A stretch of DNA of 64,000 bases from Lentibacillus sp. CBA3610 (GTDB taxonomy: Bacteria; Bacillota; Bacilli; Bacillales; Amphibacillaceae): positions 496,001-560,000 of the forward strand of contig NZ_CP035925.1 of NCBI RefSeq assembly GCF_013373365.1, given 5' to 3'. The translations under genes and the position numbers were made by a program. The first letter of the stretch is position 1. Every line of letters starts with the position of its first letter. A model generated the notes under the pieces. The model saw only the letters and a program-made list of their open reading frames with translations. It ran no database searches and was not told the DNA's origin. Of this stretch, positions 53,013 to 61,872 are shown piece after piece.

Positions 53013-53190
53013 GCGAGTTTTGCATCGAGTAGCACGACGATGCAAAAACTCGCGCGACATCAGCAAAAACTCGCGCGACATCAGCAAAAACTCGCGCGAC
53101 ATCAGCAAAAACTCGCGCGACATCAGCAAAAACTCGCGCGACATCAGCAAAAACTCGCGCGACATCAGCAAAAACTCGCGCGACATCAGC
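53013..53190 (+). repeat. 21-bp tandem repeat (7 copies) with leading inverted repeat
   Basis: Seven identical tandem copies of a 21-bp unit (AAAAACTCGCGCGACATCAG plus C) fill 53044-53190 between btuC and btuD. Just before, GCGAGTTTTGCATCG (53013-53027) and CGATGCAAAAACTCGC (53038-53053) form an inverted repeat that runs into the first unit. Each unit contains the palindrome TCGCGCGA. The 21-bp period keeps all frames open, so several spurious frames cross it. There are no spacers, so it is not a CRISPR array. Confidence 0.9.
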
Positions 53191-53224
53191 AAAAAAGTCG
53201 AACACCAAAGAGGGGGTGAGTGTC

Positions 53225-54688
53225 ATGCTGAGCCTGGATCATGTGTCAGGAGGTTATGACGGAGAACCGGTCATTCGAGATATCAGTTTTTCCGTTTCGT
53301 CAGGCGAGTTTTTTGGTATTTTGGGACCAAATGGAAGCGGCAAAACAACTATGCTGAAAATGATTAGCGGCTTAATTCCCTGCACTTCCGGGTCGATTAA
53401 GTTGAACAACCAAAATATAAGCTTTTTTTCACGTAAAGCATTAGCGAAAAAAATGGCTGTCCTTCCACAGCTGACGGCACATGCGTTTTCATATACGGTC
53501 AGGGAGACGGTGGCACTTGGGAGATATGCCCATCACAAGGGGCCCTTTTCAGAACTTGACATGAGGACGAGCGTACTTCATACTGTCATGGGACAGAACG
53601 AATATTACGGCATTTCAGCATCAGACTGTTCAGGAATTGTCAGGCGGGGAGCAGCAGCGGGTGTTTCTGGCTCAGGCATTAGCCCAGCAGCCCGATTTGC
53701 TGCTGCTTGATGAGCCGACCAATCATTTTGGATTTTGGCCTATCAAAGATTTGCTCGACTTACTGAAAAAAGGAGCGGAACAAGAACGGCTTAACCATCG
53801 TGTCTATTTTCATGATCTGAATCTTGCAAGTCTATACTGTGACCGCTGTTGCTGCACGATGGACAAAAGCGGGCTATCCATTCACCGGATGGCGTTTTGA
53901 CAGAGGATTTGATCAAAGAAGTATATCAGACGGAAGTGACCAGACATCCACATCCGACAGTCGCTAAACCGCAAATGCAATTACTGCCTGCTGCGACTGA
54001 AACATCAGCAGGGAAGACAATGATCGGTCCATCGATGCTGAACATTAACCGGGAGCATATTACCCTGATTTCACCCAAACCGCTAAAAACATTGTCTTCC
54101 GGCGTGTGTGGCGCTGGAATTGGCTGGAATACGCAATTTATCAATCGCCATGTTCCAAATGATTATGACTGCTCTGATCCAAAAAGGGAAATGCAAGGTT
54201 ATCTTGAAAAAAACGGATTCGACACGTCACGCACAGTGGGCATGATGACCGCGGTCGAGCTGGAAAATGCTGCCTACAGTCTTTGGGATAATGAACAATT
54301 CTCCATCTTTACTGTCGTAACTGCCGGAACCGGTAATGCAACAGACAGTTCACGATCGGTCGGAGCGGCTTATTCAATGACTCAGGGAACGATCAATATA
54401 TGGTTGTTTGTCAATGGACACTTAACAGAAGAAGCATTCATCCAGGCAATCATGACGGCCACAGAGGCAAAAGCACAAGCATTAAGGGAGCTGAACATCA
54501 GGGATAAGCGGACGGATACAATTGCAACCGGTACCTCAACAGATAGTGTTGTAGTGGCTGCCACGCAATTGGGTGAAACATTGCCGTATGCAGGCACAGC
54601 AACACCGCTTGGTCAACTGATCGGACAAAGTGTTTATACCGAAATTATAAAAACCGTCCAGCGTTATCCCGCATCTAACGGACAGTAG
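53225..54688 (+). pseudogene. btuD: Corrinoid ABC ATPase fused to CbiZ amidohydrolase, frameshifted in the ATPase half
   Basis: The layout matches the Bacillus YvrA-type fusion: an ABC ATPase (BtuD) followed by CbiZ, which removes the nucleotide loop of salvaged corrinoids. ATG 53225 opens a good Walker A (GPNGSGKTT). The frame is then lost near 53575, and the signature SGGEQQRVFLAQALAQQPDLLLLDEPTN appears in another frame. Further single-base gains or losses follow near 53730, 53790-53810 and 53850, several beside T or A runs. The CbiZ half (SSGVCGAGIGWNTQFINRHVPNDY..., ending 54688) is open and well conserved. The ATPase cannot be made from this sequence. Confidence 0.85.
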
Positions 54689-54698
54689 CGAGGTAATT

Positions 54699-55664
54699 AT
54701 GCTCATTTACCATATAGTCAGTATTACATTGGCCCTTTTGATTGACCGGATTATTGGTGATCCGCCTTCATGGCCGCACCCGGTACGCTGGATCGGAGCT
54801 CTCATTTCCTGGCTGGACCGTCGCCTGAATAAAGGCATCCAAAGAAAGGCTAAAGGCGTTATGTTGTTAGTTATGGTGATGTTGGCAGTATTCTCTGTGA
54901 CGTGCCTGCTTGTGTGGGTCGCCTATCAATTTCATACCATCACCGGGATAGCGGCGGAATCAGTAATTATTGCGACAACGATTGCCCAAAACGATTTGAA
55001 AAAAGCAGCAATGGACGTATATCAGCCATTAAAAAACGGCGACATACAAACGGCAAGACAAGAAGTTTCGATGATTGTCGGCAGAGATACGCATAACCTG
55101 AATGAAAGCGGGATTACCAGAGCAACTGTCGAAACCGTCGCCGAAAATGTCAGTGACGGCATTACCGCACCATTGTTCTGGGCGTTGTTTGGCGGTGCTC
55201 CGCTGGCGATGGTTTATCGTGCTGTTAATACGTGTGACGCGATGGTTGGTTACAACAACGAACGCTACTGCCATTTCGGCTGGGCATCAGCCCGGTTTGA
55301 TGACATCATTAACTGGCTCCCAAGCCGCATCACGGGTGTTTGTATGATTGCTGTCTGCCCGTCGCCTTTTATGACGAAAAGCCAAACATTTCATGCGTTG
55401 AAAATCGAAGCATCGAAGCATCCAAGCCCGAACAGCGGCTGGGGTGAGGCGGCCGTTGCACTTCTTCTGGGTGTACAACTCGGCGGCACGAATTATTACC
55501 AGGGCAAAAAGTCGGAACGGGCTATTATGGGCCTGATGCAAAGAAAATTGCAAAAGGGACATATTAAAGCAGCCATCTCAATCATGGTACGCACAAATCG
55601 CTTCTTTTTAATACTATTATGGTTAGGGGGAGCTTGTTATGCAATTGCCGGCACATGGCTCTAA
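54699..55664 (+). CDS. cbiB: Adenosylcobinamide-phosphate synthase CbiB
   Basis: A 321-residue membrane enzyme that attaches aminopropanol (phosphate) to adenosylcobyric acid. Conserved blocks are LIDRIIGDPPSWPHPVRWIG near the N-terminus, GRDTHNLNESGITRATVETVAENVSDGITAPLFW, YRAVNTCDAMVGYNNERY and PSPNSGWGEAAVALLLGVQLGG. Intact and of normal length. It begins 10 bp after the btuD-cbiZ frame and overlaps the start of the cobD-like pseudogene. Confidence 0.92.
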   Translation: MLIYHIVSITLALLIDRIIGDPPSWPHPVRWIGALISWLDRRLNKGIQRKAKGVMLLVMVMLAVFSVTCLLVWVAYQFHTITGIAAESVIIATTIAQNDLKKAAMDVYQPLKNGDIQTARQEVSMIVGRDTHNLNESGITRATVETVAENVSDGITAPLFWALFGGAPLAMVYRAVNTCDAMVGYNNERYCHFGWASARFDDIINWLPSRITGVCMIAVCPSPFMTKSQTFHALKIEASKHPSPNSGWGEAAVALLLGVQLGGTNYYQGKKSERAIMGLMQRKLQKGHIKAAISIMVRTNRFFLILLWLGGACYAIAGTWL

Positions 55665-56710
55665 TCCGGATCATCTGTTCAAAGCTTTAGAGGTGGAACC
55701 GCCGGAAATAATGGCAGACTTCAGTGTCAATATTAATCCACTGGGTGCACCACTGCCATCAAACACCACTGGCCAAGCTGGCTGGAGGCTATGAAGATTA
55801 TCCCGATCCATCAGCTTCGGAATTGAAAAAAAGGACGATTGCCGATCAGGAAGGTGTGGCAGAAACGCAATTACTGCCCGGAAATGGTGCATCTGAACTC
55901 ATTACGTTAATCGCCCGTTATCTCCACGGAAAAAAGGTGCTGATCATCCATCCGGCTTTTTCGGAATATGAGTCTGTCTGCAGGAACGAGAACTGCACGA
56001 TTTTTCATCATATTGTTCATCCGCCGCACTGGCAGTTGGCGAAAGCAGCGCTGCTGGAGGAAATGGACGCAGTTGATGCTGTATTCTTTTGTCATCCCAA
56101 TAATCCGGCAGGTGTCCAATATGACAGGTCGACAATCGATTGGCTGATTGATTCGTGTGAGCAGTCAAAAGACGCTATTAATTCATGACCTTATGATTTT
56201 TGCACATTTCAGTTTATTCAAAAAACGCCCCGGTCCCCATTTCTGCTGGTACTGCGTTCTTTGACAAAAATGTACAGTATTGCAGGACTGCGCTTGGATT
56301 TTTTGTTCGGAACCGGCCGGAGCTTCTTGACAGGATTCAAAAACACAACCCAGCCCATTGGAGTTCCATGCCCATCGCATTAAAGGCAGGAACGCTCTTG
56401 TTTGAATGATCAACAAGCACAGCAAACAGACACGATCGTATATTGAGGCTGAAAGGATGCGGTTATTTTCTTTCTTCAGGGAAAACGGGTTTCTGCATAG
56501 CCCGTCAGCGGTTAATTTTTACTTGATCAAAGACCTGCACTGGACGATCAAGCGGGGAATTTATTCATGTATTTATTGCGCAAAGGGCTTGTGTATTTGC
56601 GGCACACTATAACTTTCCCCGGGTCTTGAAGGAACGTGGCTTCGTGCAGGCTGTTAGAGGGAAGGAACAAACTATTATGGAGGCGCTATCCGAATGGGAA
56701 CAGGGGAAAA
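55639..56710 (+). pseudogene. cobD: Threonine-phosphate decarboxylase CobD, multiply frameshifted
   Basis: A class I/II PLP aminotransferase-fold enzyme that makes aminopropanol phosphate. ATG 55639 begins MQLPAHGSNPDHLFKAL and reads FSVNINPLGAP. It shifts near 55765-55790 into LAGGYEDYPDPSASELKKR...LPGNGASELITLIARYL...FFCHPNNPAGVQYDRSTIDWLIDSC. Breaks follow near 56180, 56270, 56340-56410 and 56570. Remnants of the C-terminal half include TALGFF(V)RNRPELLDRIQKH and SYIEAERMRLFSFFRENGFLHSPSAVNFYLIKD. The PLP-lysine region is scrambled. The 3' border with cobU is approximate. Confidence 0.8.
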
Positions 56711-57260
56711 CTGATTTTCGTCACAGGCGGGGTTCGGGCGGAAGAGCTCATATGCGGAGAAGATAAGCTATGGATTTAGGCAGGACCTGGGAAGCAAAAT
56801 CTGCATTATATTGCCATGTGGTGATCCCTAATTGACGCGGGGATGTCGGCACGATACCGCCACCGGAGAGACCGGGAAAAACGCACCCGTTCAATTGGGA
56901 GACATGGGAATGTCCGAAACGTGCAGCGTAATTGCCAAGCATTTTTTCAAAAGCGGATATACTCGTTCTGGATTTGCGTGACAACGCTTGAAACAAATTA
57001 TTTATTATGATAAATGATGAAGGAATCTGGAATGTTGGTTAATTGTCTATTCGATGAAATAACCAGTCTTCAGGAAGCTTCCTCAGTGTTAGTTGTTGTT
57101 TCTAATGAATTGACACCAAGGGCTTCCTGTTGAGGGACAATTAATAAGAAAATTTCAATACATACTTGGTAACCTTCATCAAAAGATCGTTTACCGGGCG
57201 GATACGGCCTATTTGGTCGATAACGGGATTCCAGTTTGCAAGAAAGGAGCAGCGCAATGA
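56711..57260 (+). pseudogene. cobU: Adenosylcobinamide kinase/guanylyltransferase CobU, frameshifted
   Basis: Recognisable pieces in several frames: the P-loop start LIFVTGGVR-SGKSSYAEK near 56711-56765, an HHRRDRE(K) and WETWECP block near 56850-56930, the ADILVLD-VTTL strand near 56955-56985, SLQEASSVLVVVSNEL near 57070-57110, and an intact C-terminus (LGNLHQKIVYRADTAYLVDNGIPVCKKGAAQ) ending at TGA 57260. The stop overlaps the cobQ ATG as ATGA, showing the ancestral operon coupling. Several indels and stops make it non-functional as written. Confidence 0.75.
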
Positions 57261-58085
57261 AAGGGGTTATGATTCAAGGAACAGCTTCAAATGTTCGGAA
57301 AAAGTCTTCTCACAACAGCTCTGTGCCGGTTGTTTGCTGAAAAAGGCTATGCCGCTGCGCCCATTAAAGCACAGACATGTCTAAATCGTACAATTCCAAA
57401 CGGAAGATGGAAAAGAAATGAGTATTGCACAGGCACAGCAGGCTGAAGCAGCTGGTCTTATGCCATACGTATGCATGAATCCGATTGTCTTTATACTTAT
57501 CTGAGAGTTTTATGGGAAACCATCAGTACAATCAATGGCGGTGATTATCAAAAGTGCTGGCACAATAAAGCAAAACAAACGATTCAATCGGCACTGAAGC
57601 AGTTAGACCAGCAGTATGATCTCATTTTCCTCGAAGGCGCAGGCAGTCCCGTGGAGATGAACCTGAAGGAGCGTGATTTGGCCAATATGGCTGTAGCAGA
57701 GATGGCAGACGTACCTGTCATCTTGGTTGCAGACATTGACAGGGGAGGTGCTTTTGCAAGTATTGCCGGGACATTGGCATTACTCGATCAGGAAGAAAGA
57801 AACCGGGTGAAGGGGCTGATCATTAATAAATTTCATGGCGACGTCACCTCGTTTGCCTTGGGCAGCGAGTGGCTTGAAACCTATACCAGGCTTCCTGTTT
57901 TGGGGGTTATTCCGTACATCGAACATGACCTTGCTGAAGAGGACAGTTTAAGTACACAGGAAGTGCTCACTGCCAATGTAATAGAAAAAGATGCTAATTA
58001 TGAAAAACTGGCAAAGCGTTTGGAAAAACATTTGGATTGGCGAAAACTGTTAACAATCATGCTGGGTGAAGCGCATGTTCACTAG
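57257..58085 (+). pseudogene. cobQ: Cobyric acid synthase CobQ/CbiP, frameshifted and internally deleted
   Basis: The N-terminal dethiobiotin-synthetase-like half is recognisable: VMIQGTASNV then, after a one-base shift, GKSLLTTALCRLFAEKGYAAAPIKAQ. More shifts follow before the open stretch from 57471 (LIFLEGAGSPVEMNLKERDLANMAVAEMADVPVILVADIDRGGAFAS ... VLGVIPYIEHDLAEEDSLS). Then the sequence jumps directly to the extreme C-terminus (YEKLAKRLEKHLDWRKLLTIM). The glutamine amidotransferase domain of roughly 200 residues is missing, so a deletion of about 0.6 kb occurred in addition to the frameshifts. Normal length is about 500 residues. Confidence 0.8.
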
Positions 58086-58881
58086 ATTGAAAGGCATTTT
58101 TTCAGGAATGGGCATTAACCTGCAGTTTTTCACAAGCATTCCCATAAAAAGTGAGATCCCAATGAACCGTTTCCATCTGTCATATGCGTTACGGACATTT
58201 CCGTTGCTTGGATTGCTGCAGGGTGTTATCTATGCATCCGTTTTGTTTGTGCTGCTGTCCTTTACGCCTTTTTCTGACGTTATGACGGCACTTTGTTTAT
58301 GGCTTATATTGATTTTTCTGTCGGGCGGTATTCATCTGGATGGTCTTATAGATACAAGCGATGCCTATTTTTCGTACCGGGATCCTGAGAGGCGGCTGGC
58401 GATTATGCAGGACCCCCGTGTTGGTGCATTTGGTGTGCTGTCTGTTATCGTTTTTCTTGGTGTGCGTTTTGTTATTCTTTATGAATTAATTACCATGGCG
58501 GATGTCTGGACATATGTATTGGTCATGTTGGTTCCGTTTTTTGGGAAAATGCTGATGGGCACCTATCTGCAGGTTTTGCCAACAGCTCGAAGTCATGGGA
58601 TGGCCCACTTTTTTAAACACGGTACGAGCAGTTCATTCTGGATGGTTTACGGTTTCTATTTGATCATCATTGGTATATTGATAGGGCTATTAAACTTTGA
58701 ATTATTAGCATGCTATTTGATTCTTGTAAGCTGTATGATCGTTATAGGATATATAATCGCCGGGAGAATAAAAAAGCATTTCGACGGTATATCGGGTGAT
58801 ACATTAGGAGCGAGTTCAGAAGGGATGGAGCTGGTGTTATGGATCGTCATGTGGCTGTTACACTCTTTCGCCATGGTGTAA
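58066..58881 (+). CDS. cobS: Adenosylcobinamide-GDP ribazoletransferase (cobalamin synthase) CobS
   Basis: Polytopic membrane enzyme of 271 residues that joins adenosylcobinamide-GDP to alpha-ribazole (phosphate). Conserved blocks are LQFFTSIPIKSEIP, LRTFPLLGLLQG, GGIHLDGLIDTSDAYFSYRDPERRLAIMQDPRVGAFGV (the Asp-rich active-site region, about residues 87-125) and GDTLGASSEGMELVLW. The start is GTG 58066 or ATG 58075, both overlapping the cobQ remnant. The gene is intact, in contrast to its upstream neighbours. Confidence 0.9.
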   Translation: MKRMFTRLKGIFSGMGINLQFFTSIPIKSEIPMNRFHLSYALRTFPLLGLLQGVIYASVLFVLLSFTPFSDVMTALCLWLILIFLSGGIHLDGLIDTSDAYFSYRDPERRLAIMQDPRVGAFGVLSVIVFLGVRFVILYELITMADVWTYVLVMLVPFFGKMLMGTYLQVLPTARSHGMAHFFKHGTSSSFWMVYGFYLIIIGILIGLLNFELLACYLILVSCMIVIGYIIAGRIKKHFDGISGDTLGASSEGMELVLWIVMWLLHSFAMV

Positions 58882-59454
58882 CGAAAGCAAATCTGGAAAG
58901 GAAATATGTGGGGTGGAGTGACCCGCCGATAACAAGTGACGCCCGAAATGCGTTAAAAGCGCTGCAAAGCGACTTGCCAAATTATGATCTCTGTGTATCA
59001 AGTGATTTAACACGCTGCAAGCAAACAGCTACAATCCTTTGTTCAAGCCTAAAGCCTGTGTTAAGGGAAGCATTTCGCGAAATGCATTTTGGCCAGTGGG
59101 AATTGAAAACATATGTGGATCTTTATCAGGACGAAGCATATCGAAACTGGCTTTCTGATCCTTTTTCCGAGCAGCCGCCTGTTTGCCCATATGGAGAAAA
59201 GGGTGATGAGCGGCTGGACGTCACTCAAGAAAACAATACATGATCAAGGTTATCGGGAAGTTTTGCTGGTAACGCATGGCGGGGTCATCCGCTCTTTATT
59301 AACAAAGCTGGCTGATGAGACGAGAAGTTTTTGGCAATGGCAAATCCCACACGCGAGCGGAATCAGACTTTGCTGGACATACCATGACTGGAAGGAGGAT
59401 GACCGATGCACTTCATTACGGGTGGTGCCTTCAATGGAAAACGAAAATGGGTGA
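58839..59454 (+). pseudogene. cobC: Histidine phosphatase (CobC-like alpha-ribazole phosphatase), frameshifted
   Basis: A phosphoglycerate-mutase-fold phosphatase. The first part (LFRHGVTKANLERKYVGWSDPPIT ... SSDLTRCKQTATIL ... FREMHFGQWE) carries the RHG motif and is in frame from ATG 58839. The frame then shifts near 59190-59210, and the second half (VLLVTHGGVIRSLL, with its catalytic His-Gly) continues in another frame to 59454. One or two indels separate the halves. The start overlaps cobS by 43 bp. Confidence 0.8.
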
Positions 59455-59840
59455 AAAAACACTATGCTGCGGATCATCACTTATGGCTGAGCGCCTATGA
59501 ATCAGCTGACCTGATTAAATCATCCCACGAAGATTTCCCGGCTGTTGCGGTATTGGAAGGGCTCGAAAAATGGATACATACAAAAATAGATCCAGCGCTT
59601 CCACCTGATACACACCGTCAAAACGTGATAAATCAAATCGTACCTTGGCTGGAGTGGGAAAAAGCGGACAGCCACCGAAAACTAGTTATCATCGGTACAG
59701 ACATTTCAAAAGGAATTGTGCCGATAGATAAACGGGAGCGGCTATGGCGGGATATCACCGGGTGGATCTATCAGGATTTGGTGGCACAAGCTGAGCGGGC
59801 TGATGTGATCTGGTATGGCATTGAACAAACGATAAAGTGA
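59406..59840 (+). CDS. CobU-like adenosylcobinamide kinase homologue (144 aa)
   Basis: Starts MHFITGGAFNGKRKWVKKHY, a P-loop variant of the CobU family (GGAFNGKRKW). The C-terminal part LVIIGTDISKGIVPIDKRERLWRDITGWIYQDLVAQAERADVIWYGIEQTIK parallels the CobU nucleotide-loop end (VsNEvGxGivPxxxxxRxfrdxxGxxnqxvA). It is about 40 residues shorter than CobU and lacks its His-containing guanylylation region, so a specialised or partial function is likely. AAGGAGG lies about 7 bp upstream, and the start overlaps the phosphatase frame. It stays open while the canonical cobU upstream is broken. Confidence 0.7.
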   Translation: MHFITGGAFNGKRKWVKKHYAADHHLWLSAYESADLIKSSHEDFPAVAVLEGLEKWIHTKIDPALPPDTHRQNVINQIVPWLEWEKADSHRKLVIIGTDISKGIVPIDKRERLWRDITGWIYQDLVAQAERADVIWYGIEQTIK

Positions 59841-60060
59841 AGCTTCATTCAATGGGTGCTTTTTCCCATTGAATGTTAGCTGAACCGAATCGGGCATTTA
59901 GGGACTTATAGGGGGTCTGTCCCCTACCATGCTAAAGTGTTAATGTGATGAGGGACAGACCCCCACAGTTAGCCGGCGTACTTTGCCGGTATACTGTCCA
60001 TTACATGCGGGGAAAGGTGAAGCTTCATTCAATGGGGTGTTTTTCCCGATTGAATCCGGG
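59838..60060. repeat. Duplicated hairpin motifs before pduO
   Basis: TGAAGCTTCATTCAATGGG occurs at 59838 and again at 60018. Each copy is followed by CTTTTTCCC- or TTTTTCCC-type sequence and an ATTGAAT arm, giving two stem-loops. Between them, GGGGGTCTGTCCCCT (59911-59925) faces AGGGACAGACCCCCAC (59951-59966), an inverted repeat of a kind widespread between Bacillaceae genes. Confidence 0.7.
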
Positions 60061-60096
60061 GAAAAGCATGATTAAATTTAATAGGAGGTTATTCGG

Positions 60097-60681
60097 ATGA
60101 GACTTTATACAAAATCAGGTGACAAAGGGCAGACAAGTGTTATTGGCGGAAGATTGGACAAGGACGACAATCGCGTTGAAGCATACGGTACTATTGATGA
60201 GGTGAATTCGTTTGTCGGAAAAGCGGTTTCAGAATTGGATAAGGACATATTCCCGGATATCGTGGCAGATCTTGAGAAGATTCAGCATGAGTTGTTTGAC
60301 TGCGGTTCAGAATTATCGAATATTAAGACGGAACGCGACCATAAATTGACCGAAGAACCAATTACTTACCTGGAAGATAAAATGGATGAATTGATTGATG
60401 AGGCACCGGAACTCGAACGTTTTATATTGCCGGGCGGTTCCGATGCATCGGCATCAATTCATATCGCCAGAACAGTGACACGCAGGGCTGAACGCATGAT
60501 TGTGTCACTCATGAAAACAGAAGATGACATCTCATCCGTCCCGTTAAAATATGTTAATCGTCTGTCGGATTATTTTTTCGCAGCTGCCCGGGTCATCAAT
60601 GCCAGATTGAATGTACCTGATGTTGAATACGCACGCAGCGCAAAGGTTTTTCGCGGGTCCAACAAGAAAAAACGTGATTAA
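60097..60681 (+). CDS. pduO: PduO-type cob(I)alamin adenosyltransferase
   Basis: A 194-residue four-helix-bundle ATP:corrinoid adenosyltransferase. The N-terminal ATP-binding signature MRLYTKSGDKGQTSVIGG is complete. EAYGTIDEVNSFVGKA, FILPGGSDASASIHIARTVTRRAER (the conserved Arg/Glu motif) and YVNRLSDYFFAAAR follow in order. AGGAGG precedes the ATG. Intact and of normal length; the last well-known gene of the corrinoid salvage cluster. Confidence 0.93.
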   Translation: MRLYTKSGDKGQTSVIGGRLDKDDNRVEAYGTIDEVNSFVGKAVSELDKDIFPDIVADLEKIQHELFDCGSELSNIKTERDHKLTEEPITYLEDKMDELIDEAPELERFILPGGSDASASIHIARTVTRRAERMIVSLMKTEDDISSVPLKYVNRLSDYFFAAARVINARLNVPDVEYARSAKVFRGSNKKKRD

Positions 60682-60698
60682 AAAGGGGCAAAACTGTT

Positions 60699-61409
60699 AT
60701 GAGCAATGTTGTCGTACTGCCATTATCATCTGATCAGGAGCTCGTGATTACTTCGGATAATAGTGGCGCTATTGGTGAAAAACCGCACGATGCAGTCAGT
60801 ACATCAAATGCTGTTGTGGGCCGCTTTGCCTGCCGTGTTGCAGTCATGGAGTGCCTTGCTGCAGGTGGTGACGTGCAGGCAGTCGTCATGCAGAATTTTA
60901 CCGATGATGAAGCTTGGTTGGACTATAAACATGGTGTGGAGCAGATATTGGATGAATTAGAGTTGGATCATATTCCCATAACCGGCAGTACCGAGAGCAA
61001 TTTTGCAAGTCTACAATCGGGTCTAGGACTGACGATTATTGGAACGAGAACAATCGTGAAAACAAGTGACTTCTTAGGCGAAGAAGGCTTTGCGGTTATC
61101 GGGAAACCTTTAGTTGGTAGTGAAGTGCTTGAACAACCTGATGAGGTCGCACCACTTTGGTTATTTCAGCGTCTGTGCCGGCTGGAATCAGTGAAAGCAT
61201 TGCTTCCAGTCGGTTCAAAAGGAGTTGCTGCAGCATGGAGAAGCTGGACAGAACGAACGAATAAACTGGAATGTAGGATTGATTTGGAAAAATCCGCCGG
61301 CCCCGCTACCTGTTTCCTGATTGCCTATGATAATCAAAATGAAGCAGAAATAAGAGAAACAGCCGGTTCTCTTTTTCATAAACTTATACCGATTGACGAA
61401 GCAGAATAG
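60699..61409 (+). CDS. PurM/AIR-synthase-like ATP-binding protein, candidate alpha-ribazole kinase
   Basis: A 236-residue protein. Its N-terminus (VITSDNSGAIGEKPHDAVSTSNAVVGRFACRVAVMECLAAGGDVQAVVMQNF) follows the AIR-synthase/ThiL/HypE pattern, with an Asp-x-Ser-Gly-x-Ile-Gly-x-Lys metal and ATP site and the conserved Arg/Glu helix. It lies 17 bp after pduO in the riboswitch-linked cluster. The CblS alpha-ribazole kinase of Listeria and Geobacillus has this family and context, so CblS is my best guess, not a firm assignment. No cblT-like transporter gene is adjacent. The last codons and stop lie within dispersed repeat copy B. Confidence 0.55.
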   Translation: MSNVVVLPLSSDQELVITSDNSGAIGEKPHDAVSTSNAVVGRFACRVAVMECLAAGGDVQAVVMQNFTDDEAWLDYKHGVEQILDELELDHIPITGSTESNFASLQSGLGLTIIGTRTIVKTSDFLGEEGFAVIGKPLVGSEVLEQPDEVAPLWLFQRLCRLESVKALLPVGSKGVAAAWRSWTERTNKLECRIDLEKSAGPATCFLIAYDNQNEAEIRETAGSLFHKLIPIDEAE

Positions 61410-61445
61410 ACGGCATTCGACAAAATTCGGGGCGTCACTGTGACC
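61391..61445 (+). repeat. Dispersed GTCAC/GTGAC repeat, copy B (overlaps a gene end)
   Basis: Begins GATTGACGAAGCAGAATAG inside the preceding gene, whose stop is the TAG. It continues CATTCGACAAAATTCGGGGC and GTCACTGTGACC. It is about 55 bp and nearly identical to copy C at 62701. A TATAAT at 61480-61485 downstream may serve the next gene. Confidence 0.85.
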
Positions 61446-61537
61446 GTAATTCGATATAGACGTTCGGACATGAATCTATTATAATGATGTTAACAATCAA
61501 AGTCGTTAGTAAAATGGATAAATGGGGAGGGGAGCAT

Positions 61538-61780
61538 ATGAGTGATAATCAAGTGTTGCAGGCCATTAAAGAATTGCAGGATCAGATGAATGAGGGGTTC
61601 GAAAAAGTAGATAAACGCTTTGAGCAGGTTGATAAGCGCTTTGAATCGCTTGAAAAACGAGTTGATCAAATGGATACTAAAATTGATGGGGTACAGGCCG
61701 GTGTGGATCTGCTTGCAAGGAAAACATGGAAGAATGAACAGGAAGTCTTTATTATGAAAAGAAGCATGGGTTTGGATTAA
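61538..61780 (+). CDS. Small coiled-coil protein (80 aa)
   Basis: A soluble 80-residue protein made of heptad-like repeats (EKVDKRFEQVDKRFESLEKRVDQMDTKIDGVQAGVDLLARKT), related to the widespread short 'KVDKRF' coiled-coil proteins of Bacillaceae. ATG 61538 has GGGGAGGGGAG 6-7 bp upstream; the frame is open 54 bp further without such a site. Function is unknown. A terminator follows directly. Confidence 0.7.
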   Translation: MSDNQVLQAIKELQDQMNEGFEKVDKRFEQVDKRFESLEKRVDQMDTKIDGVQAGVDLLARKTWKNEQEVFIMKRSMGLD

Positions 61781-61788
61781 GGGTAATG

Positions 61789-61812
61789 GCAGTCTAAGAG
61801 GCTGCTTTTTTT
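61789..61812 (+). terminator. Rho-independent terminator
   Basis: GCAGTCT (61789-61795) pairs with AGGCTGC (61799-61805, one G-T pair), followed by seven T. Confidence 0.75.
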
Positions 61813-61872
61813 ATATCTATGGAAGCGGAAAGCCCCTCCTTCAGTGCGACTTAAAATTTGGAGGATATGCAT

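Noticed and set aside
53044-53190. CRISPR array
   Set aside because: The units are contiguous 21-mers with no spacers and there are no cas genes in the window.
53020-53259. Open frames reading NSRDISK repeats through the tandem repeat
   Set aside because: The 21-bp period leaves every frame open; there is no ribosome site and the translated repeats are an artefact of the DNA repeat.
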